Origin: Paraburkholderia saeva
Lineage (GTDB): Bacteria > Pseudomonadota > Gammaproteobacteria > Burkholderiales > Burkholderiaceae
Assembly (NCBI RefSeq): GCF_907164555.1
Contig: NZ_CAJQZC010000002.1
Location: 744,001-808,000 of the forward strand
Reading direction: 5' to 3'
DNA length: 64,000 nucleotides
In this document: piece after piece, positions 38,679-48,736 of the stretch
How the letters are laid out: each line of letters opens with the position of its first letter
Numbering within the stretch: position 1 is the stretch's first letter
Program-made: the position numbers and the translations under genes
Notes under the pieces: generated by a model
What the model was told of the DNA's origin: nothing
Database searches by the model: none
What the model saw: only the letters and a program-made list of their open reading frames with translations

Positions 38679-39674
38679 TTACTGCGCTTCCGGCAACTTG
38701 AAACGCTGCCCGGCCTCGAGGGTCGCGCCAGCAAGAAACTCGCGCACAGGCAGGCGCTTGCCGCCGGGTTTCTGCAGTTGCGTGAGGCGCAACGCGCCGC
38801 TGCCGCTCGCGACAACCACGCCTTCCGGCGAAACCTCGACGATCGTGCCAGGCGCAGCTTCGCCTGCCGGAGCGGCAACATCGACTGCTGCCGCGGCCCA
38901 GATCTTCAGCGCGGTGCCGTCTTCGAGCGTCGCTACGCCGCCCGGGAACGGGTCGAACGCGCGAACCTGGCGCGCAAGCTCAACGGCGGGACGCCGCCAG
39001 TCGAGCGCCGCTTCGTGTTTGGCGATCTTTTCGGCGTACGTCGCGCCGTCTGCGGGTTGCGGCGTGGACGCGAGCTTGCCCGAGCGCTCGAGTTCCACCA
39101 GCGCCTCGACGATCAACCTGGCGCCCGCCTGCGCGAGCCGGTCGTGCAGGGTTGCCGTGGTGTCGTCGGGATGGATGGGCGTGCGGGCATCAGTAAGCAT
39201 CGCGCCTGTATCGAGGCCGACGTCCATCTGCATCAGTGTGATGCCAGTTTCGGCGTCGCCGGCTTCAATCGCACGGTGGATAGGCGCAGCGCCACGCCAG
39301 CGCGGCAGCAGCGATGCATGAATATTGATGCAGCCATGCGGCGGGATATCGAGCACTTCCTGCGGCAGCAGCAGTCCGTACGCGGCCACGACCATGACGT
39401 CGTGCGGCGTCGCGCGCAACTGGTCGATGGCGGCGGCGGCCTCGGCCGGATATTTGCCGTTTCGGCGCAGTGAAGGCGGCTGTGCTACGTCGAGGCCATG
39501 TTCCAGCGCGAAGCGCTTTACCGGGCTCGCCTGCAATTTCATGCCGCGGCCGGCAGGACGATCGGGCTGCGTCAGAACGAGTGGCACCGGAAAACCGGCC
39601 GCGTGAATCGCGGCAAGCGCCCCGGCGGCGAATTCCGGCGTACCGGCAAAAATGACGCGCAGCGAATGGCTCAT
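38679..39674 (-). CDS. fmt: Methionyl-tRNA formyltransferase
   Basis: This 331-residue enzyme formylates initiator Met-tRNA. It opens [19 protein letters not shown], carries the catalytic [20 protein letters not shown] (Asn-His pair), [10 protein letters not shown], and a C-terminal OB-fold domain that binds the tRNA. It lies 30 bases downstream of def in the usual def-fmt operon. Confidence 0.96.
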   Translation of the reverse strand: MSHSLRVIFAGTPEFAAGALAAIHAAGFPVPLVLTQPDRPAGRGMKLQASPVKRFALEHGLDVAQPPSLRRNGKYPAEAAAAIDQLRATPHDVMVVAAYGLLLPQEVLDIPPHGCINIHASLLPRWRGAAPIHRAIEAGDAETGITLMQMDVGLDTGAMLTDARTPIHPDDTTATLHDRLAQAGARLIVEALVELERSGKLASTPQPADGATYAEKIAKHEAALDWRRPAVELARQVRAFDPFPGGVATLEDGTALKIWAAAAVDVAAPAGEAAPGTIVEVSPEGVVVASGSGALRLTQLQKPGGKRLPVREFLAGATLEAGQRFKLPEAQ

Positions 39675-39704
39675 GTACTGGGGCTTTGGCAGGATGGAAA
39701 GGCG

Positions 39705-40208
39705 TTACATCGCGTGTGCGAGCTTTTTCATCTTGTTCTTGATGCGCGTCTGCTTGAGCGATGACAGGTATTCGACGAACACGCGGCCCATCAGGTGATC
39801 CATCTCGTGCTGGATGCACACCGCGAGGAGCCCCTCGCAGTCGAGTTCGAACGTCTCGCCCTTTTCGTTCAGCGCCCGCACGCGCACCTTCTCGGCGCGT
39901 TCGACGTTGTCGTAGATTCCGGGCACCGACAGGCAGCCTTCTTCGGAAAGCTTCTTCTCGTTGCTCGACCAGATGATTTCCGGGTTGATGAACGCCTGCA
40001 GTTCGTCATGGGTTTCGGACACGTCGATCACGATCACGCGTTCGTGTACGTCGACCTGCGTTGCCGCAAGGCCGACGCCCGGTGCCGCGTACATCGTTTC
40101 GGCCATATCGGAGACGAGCCGGCGGATGCGGTCGTTGACCACTTCCACGGGCTTCGCGATCTTGTGCAAGCGCTTGTCGGGATAGTTGAGGATGTTCAGT
40201 AAAGCCAT
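39705..40208 (-). CDS. def: Peptide deformylase
   Basis: This 167-residue metal hydrolase removes the N-formyl group from nascent proteins. All three motifs are present: [18 protein letters not shown] (metal-ligand Cys) and [10 protein letters not shown] (two His ligands and the catalytic Glu). The start gives [15 protein letters not shown]. It forms an operon with fmt and is divergent from dprA across 265 bases, which hold no other gene. Confidence 0.97.
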   Translation of the reverse strand: MALLNILNYPDKRLHKIAKPVEVVNDRIRRLVSDMAETMYAAPGVGLAATQVDVHERVIVIDVSETHDELQAFINPEIIWSSNEKKLSEEGCLSVPGIYDNVERAEKVRVRALNEKGETFELDCEGLLAVCIQHEMDHLMGRVFVEYLSSLKQTRIKNKMKKLAHAM

Positions 40209-40473
40209 GGTTCTGATGAGAGTGAGTGAGCGCTGCGCGTCACGGCCGCTTCCAGCCTGATACCGGGCCGGGCCCCATACATGGCCATCTGGCCAGCTTG
40301 TGGGCCCATCGGGTTATACGGAGGATATGCGGTCGAACCAGTTCGATTCAACACAGGGCTGGACGCACGACTGAAAGGCACGCGCGGGCGGGCGCGGCGC
40401 TGCTTTTATTCCGGATGATGAAAATTTTAGCATGGCGACCGCCCGGCCGCTGCCCGCAAAGGATTGACACGCA

Positions 40474-41601
40474 ATGCGCACCCTGCCGATGACTGACACT
40501 GAACTCGCCGCATGGCTGCGGCTTTCGCTGGCGCGAGGGCTCAAACCGGCTGTATTGCGCACGCTTCTCGATGCATTCGGGCTTCCCGAGGCACTGCTGG
40601 GCCAGTCCTTCGCCGCGATCGCCGCAGCAAGTAACGAAGCGTGCGCGCGGGCCGTGCTCGCGCCGCCCGCGCCTGGATTCGACGAGCAACTCGCCGCCGT
40701 CCTCGCGTGGCGTGAAGCGTCGGGCAACCAGGTGCTGACGCTAGGCGATCCGGCATATCCACCGTCTCTGCTGAGGATGCCCGATCCACCTCCGCTGCTA
40801 TATGTAAAGGGGAGGCTGGAACTGCTCCACGCGCGCAGTATCGCCGTCGTCGGTAGCCGCAGCGCGACGCCGCAAGGTGTCGAAGATGCCGGGCGCTTTT
40901 CGCGGGCGCTGTCGGACGCGGGGCTCGCCGTCGTATCCGGGCTCGCGCTGGGAATCGACGCCGCCGCGCATCGCAGCGCGCTCGCCGGGTCTGGCAGCAC
41001 TGTCGCGGTCATCGGAACGGGCGCGGACGTGGTGTATCCGTCCGCGAACCATCAGCTTGCGCACCAGATCGCAGCGTCGGGCGTCATCGTGTCGGAATGG
41101 CCGCTCGGCACGCCGGCCCGCTCCGCTCACTTTCCCCAACGCAACCGGCTCATTGCGGGGCTGTCGAGCGGCGTGCTCATCGTCGAGGCGGCCATGCGCT
41201 CCGGATCGCTGATCACCGCCCGTCTCGCGAATGAAATGGGACGCGACGTGTTCGCCATTCCCGGCTCGATTCACGCGCCGCTCGCGCGTGGCTGTCACCG
41301 CATGATCAAGCAGGGCGCGAAGCTGGTCGAAACACCCGAAGACGTCCTCGAAGAACTCGGGTTCGAGATTCCCGCAGCAGCGCCGTCGCACCGTGCGGCC
41401 CCGGATATCGCGGCTTCGCTCGCCCCGGAAGCCCGACGGCTGCTCGATGCGCTCGGCCATTCGCCGGCCACGCTTGAAATTCTCGCCACACGCACCGAAA
41501 TGGATGGGACCACGCTGCAAGCCACGCTCCTGCAACTGGAACTGGCAGGCCACCTGAGCGTATTGCCGGGCGGCCGCTTCGTCCGGGCGAGCCACACCTG
41601 A
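40474..41601 (+). CDS. dprA: DNA-processing protein DprA
   Basis: This 375-residue protein binds incoming single-stranded DNA and loads RecA during natural transformation. It has an N-terminal SAM-like region, the Rossmann core with GSRSATPQG, SGLALGIDAAAHRSAL, FPQRNRLIAGLS and AMRSGSLITARLANEMGRDVFAIPGS, and a C-terminal winged-helix DML1-like domain. A second ATG at codon 6 is possible. The def-dprA divergence is common in beta-proteobacteria. Confidence 0.94.
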   Translation: MRTLPMTDTELAAWLRLSLARGLKPAVLRTLLDAFGLPEALLGQSFAAIAAASNEACARAVLAPPAPGFDEQLAAVLAWREASGNQVLTLGDPAYPPSLLRMPDPPPLLYVKGRLELLHARSIAVVGSRSATPQGVEDAGRFSRALSDAGLAVVSGLALGIDAAAHRSALAGSGSTVAVIGTGADVVYPSANHQLAHQIAASGVIVSEWPLGTPARSAHFPQRNRLIAGLSSGVLIVEAAMRSGSLITARLANEMGRDVFAIPGSIHAPLARGCHRMIKQGAKLVETPEDVLEELGFEIPAAAPSHRAAPDIAASLAPEARRLLDALGHSPATLEILATRTEMDGTTLQATLLQLELAGHLSVLPGGRFVRASHT

Positions 41602-41659
41602 CGGCGCGCCATGCTACATTCGCGCCAAAGCACCTGACATAAATACGCAAGGAATTGCC

Positions 41660-42037
41660 ATGCCCGCGCTGAATCTCGACACCGATCAGGACCGGATCGC
41701 CGAGCGCATCAATGATCGCGACACGTTGTTTGTCGCGTGTCTGTGTGCGGAGTGGTGCGGAACGTGCCGCGAGTATCGTGACGCGTTCAACCAGCTGGCG
41801 GACCGTCATCCCGATATCTGCTTTGCGTGGATCGATATCGAAACCCACGCGGACCGTTTCGACGATCTGGACGTGGAAAATTTTCCGACGATCCTGATCG
41901 AAGACGCCCATACCACGCGCTTTTTCGGCACCGTGCTTCCGCAAGCGGGCATCGTCGAGCGCATGCTGGCCGAGTCCACGGCGCTGCCGGGCATCACAGG
42001 CGCGCCAAAAATCCGGCCGGCGCTGGCTGTTGCCTGA
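41660..42037 (+). CDS. Thioredoxin-family protein with CGTC active site
   Basis: This 125-residue cytoplasmic thioredoxin fold has the active-site motif CAEWCGTCREY, in which Thr replaces the usual Pro of WCGPC; this would alter redox potential. The cis-Pro loop is NFPTILI. It has no signal peptide. It lies 58 bases after dprA on the same strand; the downstream gap to topB (282 bases) is noncoding. Confidence 0.87.
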   Translation: MPALNLDTDQDRIAERINDRDTLFVACLCAEWCGTCREYRDAFNQLADRHPDICFAWIDIETHADRFDDLDVENFPTILIEDAHTTRFFGTVLPQAGIVERMLAESTALPGITGAPKIRPALAVA

Positions 42038-42319
42038 AAGCATCGCCAGCCGGCGAGACTGTTGAGCAATTGCGCCGTGCGAAGACGCGTTACGGCAGGT
42101 CGCCGGCGGGCTGAGCGAGGCCGCGCCAGGCGCCAGAACGCACAGCCAGCAAGGCTGCCAGATCTCACGCAGGTGCGGGAGCCCCGCTTGCCGGACTGGC
42201 GGACACCCCATTATGATGAGCCGCTTTTTTGAAGCACGAGAATCGCCGTTTCAGTGGCGTGTGCTATAAAGCGGTCGTTAAAGGGCCACAAACCCGATCC
42301 ACATACTCACATCCCAGTC

Positions 42320-44995
42320 ATGTCCAAAGCACTGATCATCGCCGAAAAGCCTTCCGTCGCGAACGACATCGCGCGCGCTTTGGGCGGCTTTACCAAGCAT
42401 GACGAATACTTCGAAAGCGATGACTACGTCCTTTCGTCGGCGGTCGGGCATTTGCTCGAGATCGCGGCGCCCGAGGAATACGAAGTCAAGCGCGGAAAAT
42501 GGAGTTTCGCCAATCTGCCGGTCATCCCGCTGCATTTCGATCTGAATCCGATCGCAAAAAGCGAGTCGCGGCTGAAGGTGCTGACGAAGCTGCTCAAGCG
42601 CAAGGACATCGACCGGCTCGTGAACGCATGCGACGCGGGGCGCGAAGGCGAGCTGATTTTCCGTCTGATCGCGCAGCACGCGAAGGCGAAGCAACCCGTG
42701 CAGCGCCTCTGGCTGCAATCGATGACGCCGGCCGCGATCCGCGACGGCTTCGCCCGTCTGCGTAGCGACGAGGAAATGCAGCCGCTCGCCGATGCAGCGC
42801 GCTGCCGGTCCGAAGCCGACTGGCTTGTCGGCATCAACGGCACGCGGGCAATGACCGCGTTCAACAGCAAGGGCGGCGGCTTCTTCCTGACAACCGTCGG
42901 GCGCGTGCAGACGCCAACGCTGTCGATCGTCGTCGAGCGGGAAGAGAAGATTCGCCGCTTTGTGCCGCGTGACTATTGGGAAGTGAAGGCGGAGTTCGTC
43001 TGTTCGGCGGGCTTTTATGAAGGCCGCTGGTACGACCCGAAATTCAGGAAAGACGAGTTCGATCCGGAAAAACGCGATTCGCGTCTCTGGAGCCTGCCGG
43101 CTGCCGAAACGATTGTCGCCGCGTGCCGCGGCCAGATCGGCACGGTGACGGAAGAATCGAAGCCGTCGACGCAACTCTCGCCCGCGCTCTTCGACCTGAC
43201 GAGCCTTCAGCGTGAAGCCAACGGCCGCTTCGGCTTTTCGGCGAAGAACACGCTCGGTCTCGCCCAGGCGCTGTACGAAAAGCACAAGGTGCTGACGTAC
43301 CCGCGTACCGATGCGCGCGCGCTGCCGGAAGACTATATCGAGACCGTGAAGAGCACGCTCGATATGCTGAAGGAGAGCAACAACTACCTGCCGTTCGCAA
43401 AGCAGGTACTCGACAAGGGGTGGGTGAAACCGAACAAGCGCATCTTCGACAATTCGAAGATCAGCGACCACTTTGCAATCATCCCGACATTGCAGGCGCC
43501 GAAGGCGCTGTCCGAGCCGGAGCAGAAGCTGTACGACCTCGTCGTGAAGCGCTTCCTCGCGGTGTTCTTCCCGGCTGCCGAGTTCAAGGTGACGACGCGC
43601 ATCACAGAAGTCGTCGGTCATCACTTCAAGACCGAAGGCAAGGTGCTGGTCGAGCCCGGCTGGCTGCAGATCTACGGCCGCGAAATCAGCGGCGAAGACG
43701 CGAACCTCGTGCCCGTGAAGAAGGACGAGAAGGTCAAGACCGACAAGGTCGCGGCTCAACAGCTCGTCACCAAACCGCCGGCACGCTACAACGAAGCCAC
43801 GCTGCTGTCGGCGATGGAAGGCGCGGGCAAGCTCGTCGAAGATGACGAACTGCGCGAGGCGATGGCGGCCAAGGGGCTCGGCACGCCGGCCACACGCGCC
43901 GCCATCATCGAAGGTCTGCTGGGCGAAAAGTATCTGATCCGCGAAGGCCGCGATCTGATTCCGACTGCCAAGGCGTTCCAGCTGACCACGCTGCTGCGCG
44001 GTCTTGGCGTCGAGGAACTCACTGCGCCAGAACTCACGGGCGAGTGGGAACACAAGCTCGCGCAGATGGAGCGCGGCAACCTCAAGCGCGACGAGTTCAT
44101 GCAGGAAATTGCCCGCATGACGCAAACCATCGTCAAGCGCGCAAAGGAATACGACTCGGACACGATTCCCGGCGACTACGCCACGCTTGAAACCCCGTGT
44201 CCAAATTGCGGCGGCCAGGTCAAGGAGAACTACCGGCGCTTCGCGTGTTCCAAATGCGAATTCTCGATTTCGAAAATTCCGGGCGGCCGTCAGTTCGAGA
44301 TTCCCGAAGTCGAAGAACTGCTGCAGAACAAGACGATCGGTCCGCTCTCGGGCTTTCGCAGCAAGATGGGGCGCCCGTTTTCAGCGATCCTCAAGCTCTC
44401 GTTCGATGACGAAACGAAGAACTACAAGCTCGAGTTTGATTTCGGTCAGGATTCAGGCGGCGAAGACGGCGAAGCGCCTGATTTCTCCGCGCAGGAACCG
44501 GTCGGCGCCTGTCCGAAATGCAAGGCGCGCGTCTTTGAGCATGGCATGAGCTTCGTCTGCGAGAACTCGGTGGCGAATCCGAAAACCTGCGACTTCCGTT
44601 CGGGCAAGGTCATCCTTCAGCAGGAAATCAGCCGCGAACAGATGTCGAAGTTGCTCGAAGAAGGGCGCACGGATCTGCTGACGAACTTCAAGTCGTCGCG
44701 TACGGGTCGCAACTTCAAGGCGTTCCTCGTGAAGCAGAGCGACGGCAAGATTGGCTTCGAGTTCGAGAAGAAGGAGCCGTCGGCGAAAACCGCGGCGAAG
44801 ACGGCTGCCAAAAAGGCCGCAAGTGCTGGCGGCGACGCGGAAACCGAAGCGCAGGAAGAAGGCGCTACGGCCAAGGCTGCGCCGGCACGGAAAACGGCGG
44901 CCAAAACGACCGCGACCAGGACCGCCGCAACCAAAACCGCAGCCGCAAAGAAAGCGCCGGCGAAGAAGGCTGTCGCGCGCAAGACCGGCTCGTAG
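42320..44995 (+). CDS. topB: DNA topoisomerase III (type IA) with basic C-terminal tail
   Basis: This 891-residue enzyme decatenates DNA by single-strand passage. It has the Toprim domain (KALIIAEKPSVANDIARAL; NACDAGREGELIFRLI), the active-site Tyr in TYPRTDARALPEDY (about residue 335), the Lys-Phe-Arg-rich core, and two C-terminal zinc-finger-like cysteine clusters (CPNCGGQVKENYRRFACSKC; CPKCKARVFEHG). The last 75 or so residues are a Lys/Ala/Thr-rich histone-H1-like tail that probably binds DNA. Codons between 42254 and 42320 are not needed. Confidence 0.95.
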   Translation: MSKALIIAEKPSVANDIARALGGFTKHDEYFESDDYVLSSAVGHLLEIAAPEEYEVKRGKWSFANLPVIPLHFDLNPIAKSESRLKVLTKLLKRKDIDRLVNACDAGREGELIFRLIAQHAKAKQPVQRLWLQSMTPAAIRDGFARLRSDEEMQPLADAARCRSEADWLVGINGTRAMTAFNSKGGGFFLTTVGRVQTPTLSIVVEREEKIRRFVPRDYWEVKAEFVCSAGFYEGRWYDPKFRKDEFDPEKRDSRLWSLPAAETIVAACRGQIGTVTEESKPSTQLSPALFDLTSLQREANGRFGFSAKNTLGLAQALYEKHKVLTYPRTDARALPEDYIETVKSTLDMLKESNNYLPFAKQVLDKGWVKPNKRIFDNSKISDHFAIIPTLQAPKALSEPEQKLYDLVVKRFLAVFFPAAEFKVTTRITEVVGHHFKTEGKVLVEPGWLQIYGREISGEDANLVPVKKDEKVKTDKVAAQQLVTKPPARYNEATLLSAMEGAGKLVEDDELREAMAAKGLGTPATRAAIIEGLLGEKYLIREGRDLIPTAKAFQLTTLLRGLGVEELTAPELTGEWEHKLAQMERGNLKRDEFMQEIARMTQTIVKRAKEYDSDTIPGDYATLETPCPNCGGQVKENYRRFACSKCEFSISKIPGGRQFEIPEVEELLQNKTIGPLSGFRSKMGRPFSAILKLSFDDETKNYKLEFDFGQDSGGEDGEAPDFSAQEPVGACPKCKARVFEHGMSFVCENSVANPKTCDFRSGKVILQQEISREQMSKLLEEGRTDLLTNFKSSRTGRNFKAFLVKQSDGKIGFEFEKKEPSAKTAAKTAAKKAASAGGDAETEAQEEGATAKAAPARKTAAKTTATRTAATKTAAAKKAPAKKAVARKTGS

Positions 44996-45036
44996 GCATT
45001 ACGGCGCGCGCCGGCTCGACGCAGCGCGCAGCAATG

Positions 45037-45067
45037 AAAAAGCGCAGCCTGATGGCTGCGCTTTTTT
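45037..45067 (+). terminator. Terminator of topB
   Basis: AAAAGCGCAGCC pairs with GGCTGCGCTTTT across a four-base loop, followed by T7. The A-tract on the left makes it usable from the convergent LysR gene as well. Confidence 0.85.
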
Positions 45068-45086
45068 TACGTCATCGGCCGCCGAC

Positions 45087-46181
45087 TCAAAGCGGAGATA
45101 GCGCCGTCGGGCGCGGCCGCAAACTGGACTTGATCGGCTTGGCCGCCGGAACTTCGCTGTCCAGCAGGCTTGACAGAGGCTCAGCGCCGTCGAACGCCTC
45201 GGGCGGCATACGGTCCGACGAAGGCGCCATCGCTGGCGCTGACGGGCGCACAAGGCCGTCCTTGACCCATTGCTCGCCAAGCTGGCTGTTCGGCGTCTGG
45301 TTGAAGTGCTCGACCAGGTGATCGATGAACGTGCGCACCTTGGCCGGCAGATGTCGACGGCTCGGATACGCGATGTTGATTTCGACCTGCGGCAAACGGT
45401 AATCGCTGAGAAGCCGTACCAGCTTGCCGCGTGTCGTATCCCGGCCAATCAGATAGCTTGGCAGGATCGCGATGCCCATGCCGAGCATCGCGAACTGGCG
45501 CAGCATCTCTGTGTTGTTCGCGACGATCACGTTCGTTGGACGCACGCGCACTTCGCCGTCCGGCCCCGTGAAGACGCGCTCGTCGCCCCAGTATTCGGAG
45601 GGCAGCGAGAGACACGGATGTTCGGCGAGATGCTCGGGACGCGTCGGCGTGCCGTGCTTTTCCAGGTACGCCGGCGTCGCGCACACAGTCATGCAGCCGG
45701 TGGTCAGGCGCCGCGTCACGATGCTCGCACTGCGCATATGACGCGCGATCACGACGCCGACATCGAATCCCTCTTCGACGAGATCGACCTGCCGGTCGAC
45801 CAGCGTAACGTCGGGGATCACTTTCGGATAGCGCTCGGCGTACGTCTGCAGCACCGGCGCGAGGTTGTGAAGCCCGAACACCACGGGCGCGACGATGCGC
45901 AGCGTGCCGACGGGTTCGTGATTGCGCGCCACCACCATCTGTTCGACGTCTTCCAGCTCGTCGAGAATCTGGCGCGCGCGTTCGAGATAAACCTGACCGG
46001 ACTCGGTCAGCGAGAGGCTACGGGTTGTCCGGTTGAGAAGCCGTGTGCCAAGCCGACCTTCAAGGTCGGCCACATGCCGGGTCGCGACAGCATTCGAGAT
46101 ATCCATCGCACCGGCTGCGCGGGCAAAGCTACCGAGATCCGCCACCTTGACGAAAACCCGCATCGACTGCAAATGATCCAT
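45087..46181 (-). CDS. LysR-family transcriptional regulator
   Basis: This 364-residue protein has an N-terminal winged HTH (MRVFVKVADLGSFARAAGAMDISNAVATRHVADLEGRLGTRLL read across residues 6-50) and a periplasmic-binding-like effector domain. The last 60 residues form an extra Ser/Pro-rich tail unusual for LysR proteins (about 300 residues normally). The chosen ATG (MDHLQSM) is the usual start for this CrgA-like subgroup. No divergent partner gene is adjacent, so the target is unknown. Confidence 0.88.
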   Translation of the reverse strand: MDHLQSMRVFVKVADLGSFARAAGAMDISNAVATRHVADLEGRLGTRLLNRTTRSLSLTESGQVYLERARQILDELEDVEQMVVARNHEPVGTLRIVAPVVFGLHNLAPVLQTYAERYPKVIPDVTLVDRQVDLVEEGFDVGVVIARHMRSASIVTRRLTTGCMTVCATPAYLEKHGTPTRPEHLAEHPCLSLPSEYWGDERVFTGPDGEVRVRPTNVIVANNTEMLRQFAMLGMGIAILPSYLIGRDTTRGKLVRLLSDYRLPQVEINIAYPSRRHLPAKVRTFIDHLVEHFNQTPNSQLGEQWVKDGLVRPSAPAMAPSSDRMPPEAFDGAEPLSSLLDSEVPAAKPIKSSLRPRPTALSPL

Positions 46182-46529
46182 AAGACAACTCCTGCGTGTT
46201 ACAGCTTTTTTCTTCCCGTAGAGGCGAAGCGAACTGCGAATGGCGAATTCTCCTCCGACTCCGGAAATCCTGCAGAAGTTGCCTGGAAACTTGGCGATTA
46301 GATAAAAATTTGTGCGATTGTGCCCTTTAGTGGGAAGTGCCCTGCTCAATTGTTCCCAAGATGGAAACAATGCAAGGTAAGTGGCTGCTGAAACAATCGT
46401 TGCGCAAAATGCCGAAAGCCATTGCGCAACTGCCGAAAGTGCCCCGAAAGCAGCAAGAATTTTCCCAAACCGTGGACACAAAAAAGCCGCCGGAAGGCGG
46501 CTTCCAAAGCGAAGCGGGTGCTCACACTG
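46182..46529. other. 348-base region between the LysR gene and pckG
   Basis: It contains the pckG terminator (46478-46503) and an AT-richer stretch (46290-46480) that presumably includes the LysR-gene promoter on the minus strand. Repeated TTGTTCC/GGAAACAAT and TTGCGCAA-like inverted words (46350-46440) could be operator sites. No gene is seen. Confidence 0.4.
46478..46503 (-). terminator. Terminator of pckG
   Basis: AAGCCGCC (46484-46491) pairs with GGCGGCTT (46496-46503) around a GGAA tetraloop; on the minus strand it is followed by TTTTTTGTG. Confidence 0.85.
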
Positions 46530-48386
46530 TCACGCGGCGAGCCGGTTACGTAGCGCTGTCTGCGTCTCCTGCAACGCGGGCGGCAGGCCCCGCTCCAGCG
46601 TATCGAACAGTTGCGCGTGCAGATCGAGCTCCTCGCGCCAGGCGACGTCGTCGACTGAAATCACCTCGTCGTATTGGTCGCGCGTGAATTCCAGGCCGCT
46701 CCAGTCGATGTCCTCGTAGGCCGGCGAAACGCCGAACGCGTGTTCCGCGCCCTTCGCCTTGCCTTCGATCCGGCCGACCATCCAGCGCAGTACGCGCATG
46801 TTCTCGCCGAAACCCGGCCACGCGAACTTGCCGTCGGCGCCTTTGCGGAACCAGTTCACGCAGAATATCTTCGGCATCTGCACGTTCAGGCGCGCGAGGC
46901 GCTCGCCGGTCCGCAGCCAGTGGCCGAAGTAATCGCTCATGTTGTAGCCGCAAAACGGCAGCATCGCGAACGGGTCGCGGCGCACCACGCCCTGCTGGCC
47001 GGCGGCTGCGGCCGTGGTTTCGGAACCCATCGTCGCGGCCATGTAGACGCCCTCGACCCAGTTGCGGGCTTCGGTGACGAGCGGCACGGTGGTCGAACGG
47101 CGGCCACCGAAGATGAACGCGTCGATCGCCACGCCAGCCGGGTTCTCCCAGTCGGCATCGATCGATGGGCATTGCGACGCCGGCGCCGTAAAGCGGGCGT
47201 TCGGGTGCGCCGCCTTGCGCCCGGTTTCCTTCGCGATCGCAGGTGTCCAGTCCTCGCCCTGCCAGCCGATCAGGTGCGCGGGCGGTTCGTCGGTCATGCC
47301 TTCCCACCAGACGTCGCCGTCGTCCGTCAGCGCGACGTTCGTGAAAATGACGTTTTCCTTCAGCGTCGCCATCGCGTTGAAGTTGGTCTTTTCGCTCGTG
47401 CCCGGCGCGACGCCAAAGTAGCCCGCTTCTGGATTGATTGCGTACAGGCGTCCGTCGTTGCCCGGCTTGATCCACGCGATATCGTCGCCGATGGTGGAGA
47501 TGCGCCAGCCGTTCATGCCTTCTGGCGGAATCAGCATCGCGAAGTTCGTCTTGCCGCACGCCGACGGAAACGCCGCTGCGACGTGATACTTGCGCCCTTC
47601 CGGCGACGTCACGCCAAGAATCAGCATGTGTTCGGCGAGCCAGCCTTCGTCGCGGCCCATTGTCGATGCGATTCGCAGCGCGAAGCATTTCTTGCCCAGC
47701 AGCGCGTTGCCGCCGTAGCCCGAGCCGTAGCTCCAGATTTCGCGCAATTCGGGGAAATGGACGATGTATTTCGTGTCGTTGCAGGGCCACGGCACGTCTT
47801 TCGCGCCGGCGGCAAGCGGCGCGCCGACCGAGTGCACGCACGGCACGAAGTCGCCGTCCTCGCCAAGCACGTCGTACACCTGGCGGCCCATGCGCGTCAT
47901 GATGCGCATGTTTGTCACCACGTACGGGCTGTCGCTGAGTTCGACGCCGATGTGCGCAATCGGCGAACCGAGCGGCCCCATCGAAAACGGCACGACGTAC
48001 ATCGTGCGGCCGCGCATCGCGCCGTCGAAAAGACCGTCGAGCGTCGAGCGCATTTCCGCCGGTGCAATCCAGTTGTTCGTCGGGCCGGCGTCTTCTTCGC
48101 GCTGCGAGCAGATGAACGTGCGGTCTTCGACGCGCGCCACATCGGACGGGTCTGAGCATGCGAGATACGAGTTCGGGCGCTTTGCCGGATTGAGCTGCGT
48201 AAGCGTGCCGGCCGCGACCATCTGCGCGCACAGACGGTCATACTCTTCCTGCGAGCCGTCGCACCACACAACACGCTCCGGCTTCGTCAGCGCGGCCACG
48301 CGCTGAACCCAGTCGATGAGTTTTCGGTGTCGGATCCAGGCCGGTGCCTCGACGGCTGCCTGACCATTAAATGCGGGATGATTCAT
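46530..48386 (-). CDS. pckG: Phosphoenolpyruvate carboxykinase (GTP)
   Basis: This 618-residue enzyme converts oxaloacetate and GTP to phosphoenolpyruvate. The kinase-1a P-loop is [13 protein letters not shown], with the active Cys; the Mn-site and GTP-contact region is [33 protein letters not shown]. The C-terminal [20 protein letters not shown] block is typical of the GTP-dependent class. It is divergent from a 2-hydroxyacid dehydrogenase gene across a 350-base region. Confidence 0.96.
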   Translation of the reverse strand: MNHPAFNGQAAVEAPAWIRHRKLIDWVQRVAALTKPERVVWCDGSQEEYDRLCAQMVAAGTLTQLNPAKRPNSYLACSDPSDVARVEDRTFICSQREEDAGPTNNWIAPAEMRSTLDGLFDGAMRGRTMYVVPFSMGPLGSPIAHIGVELSDSPYVVTNMRIMTRMGRQVYDVLGEDGDFVPCVHSVGAPLAAGAKDVPWPCNDTKYIVHFPELREIWSYGSGYGGNALLGKKCFALRIASTMGRDEGWLAEHMLILGVTSPEGRKYHVAAAFPSACGKTNFAMLIPPEGMNGWRISTIGDDIAWIKPGNDGRLYAINPEAGYFGVAPGTSEKTNFNAMATLKENVIFTNVALTDDGDVWWEGMTDEPPAHLIGWQGEDWTPAIAKETGRKAAHPNARFTAPASQCPSIDADWENPAGVAIDAFIFGGRRSTTVPLVTEARNWVEGVYMAATMGSETTAAAAGQQGVVRRDPFAMLPFCGYNMSDYFGHWLRTGERLARLNVQMPKIFCVNWFRKGADGKFAWPGFGENMRVLRWMVGRIEGKAKGAEHAFGVSPAYEDIDWSGLEFTRDQYDEVISVDDVAWREELDLHAQLFDTLERGLPPALQETQTALRNRLAA

Positions 48387-48736
48387 CGAGCTGTCTCCGT
48401 TCTGTTATTAAAAGAAAAACGGTAACCAGCCCAGCAACGCTGCTCGCGAGAGGCGTCCAACCCAGCTTCGCCGATGTTCCGGCCCGCCTGATTGTGCATG
48501 ACGTCGTGGGCCCGCCAGCCTGTTGTTCGAAACCGTCTGTAAAGCGGCTTGCATCGTTTAGCAACAAACTGTTAAAAACAGGGGTGAATCCTGCCTGCCT
48601 GAAATGGGCCTATGTTCCGGCCCCCGTTCGACAGGGCTTCAATCCGCAGTACCAGCATGCGTGCGAATCACATGTTGGGACATTCAGCTTATCACTCCGT
48701 TCCGCGCCCATTAGGTGCGCCGCAAAACACAACGCC
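48387..48736. other. 350-base divergent region pckG / dehydrogenase
   Basis: The region is noncoding. The centre (48540-48590) is AT-rich (GTTTAGCAACAAACTGTTAA, then AACAGG) and is the likely promoter area for pckG on the minus strand. Short inverted words such as TGTTCGAA/TTCGAACA-like elements appear at 48525-48540. No riboswitch or gene is recognised. Confidence 0.4.

Noticed and set aside
42278..44125. 615-codon minus-strand frame over topB
   Set aside because: Antisense shadow; the plus strand encodes a complete topoisomerase III.
46546..48231. 561-codon frame inside pckG on the same strand
   Set aside because: Arg-rich alternative frame of a complete PEP carboxykinase gene.
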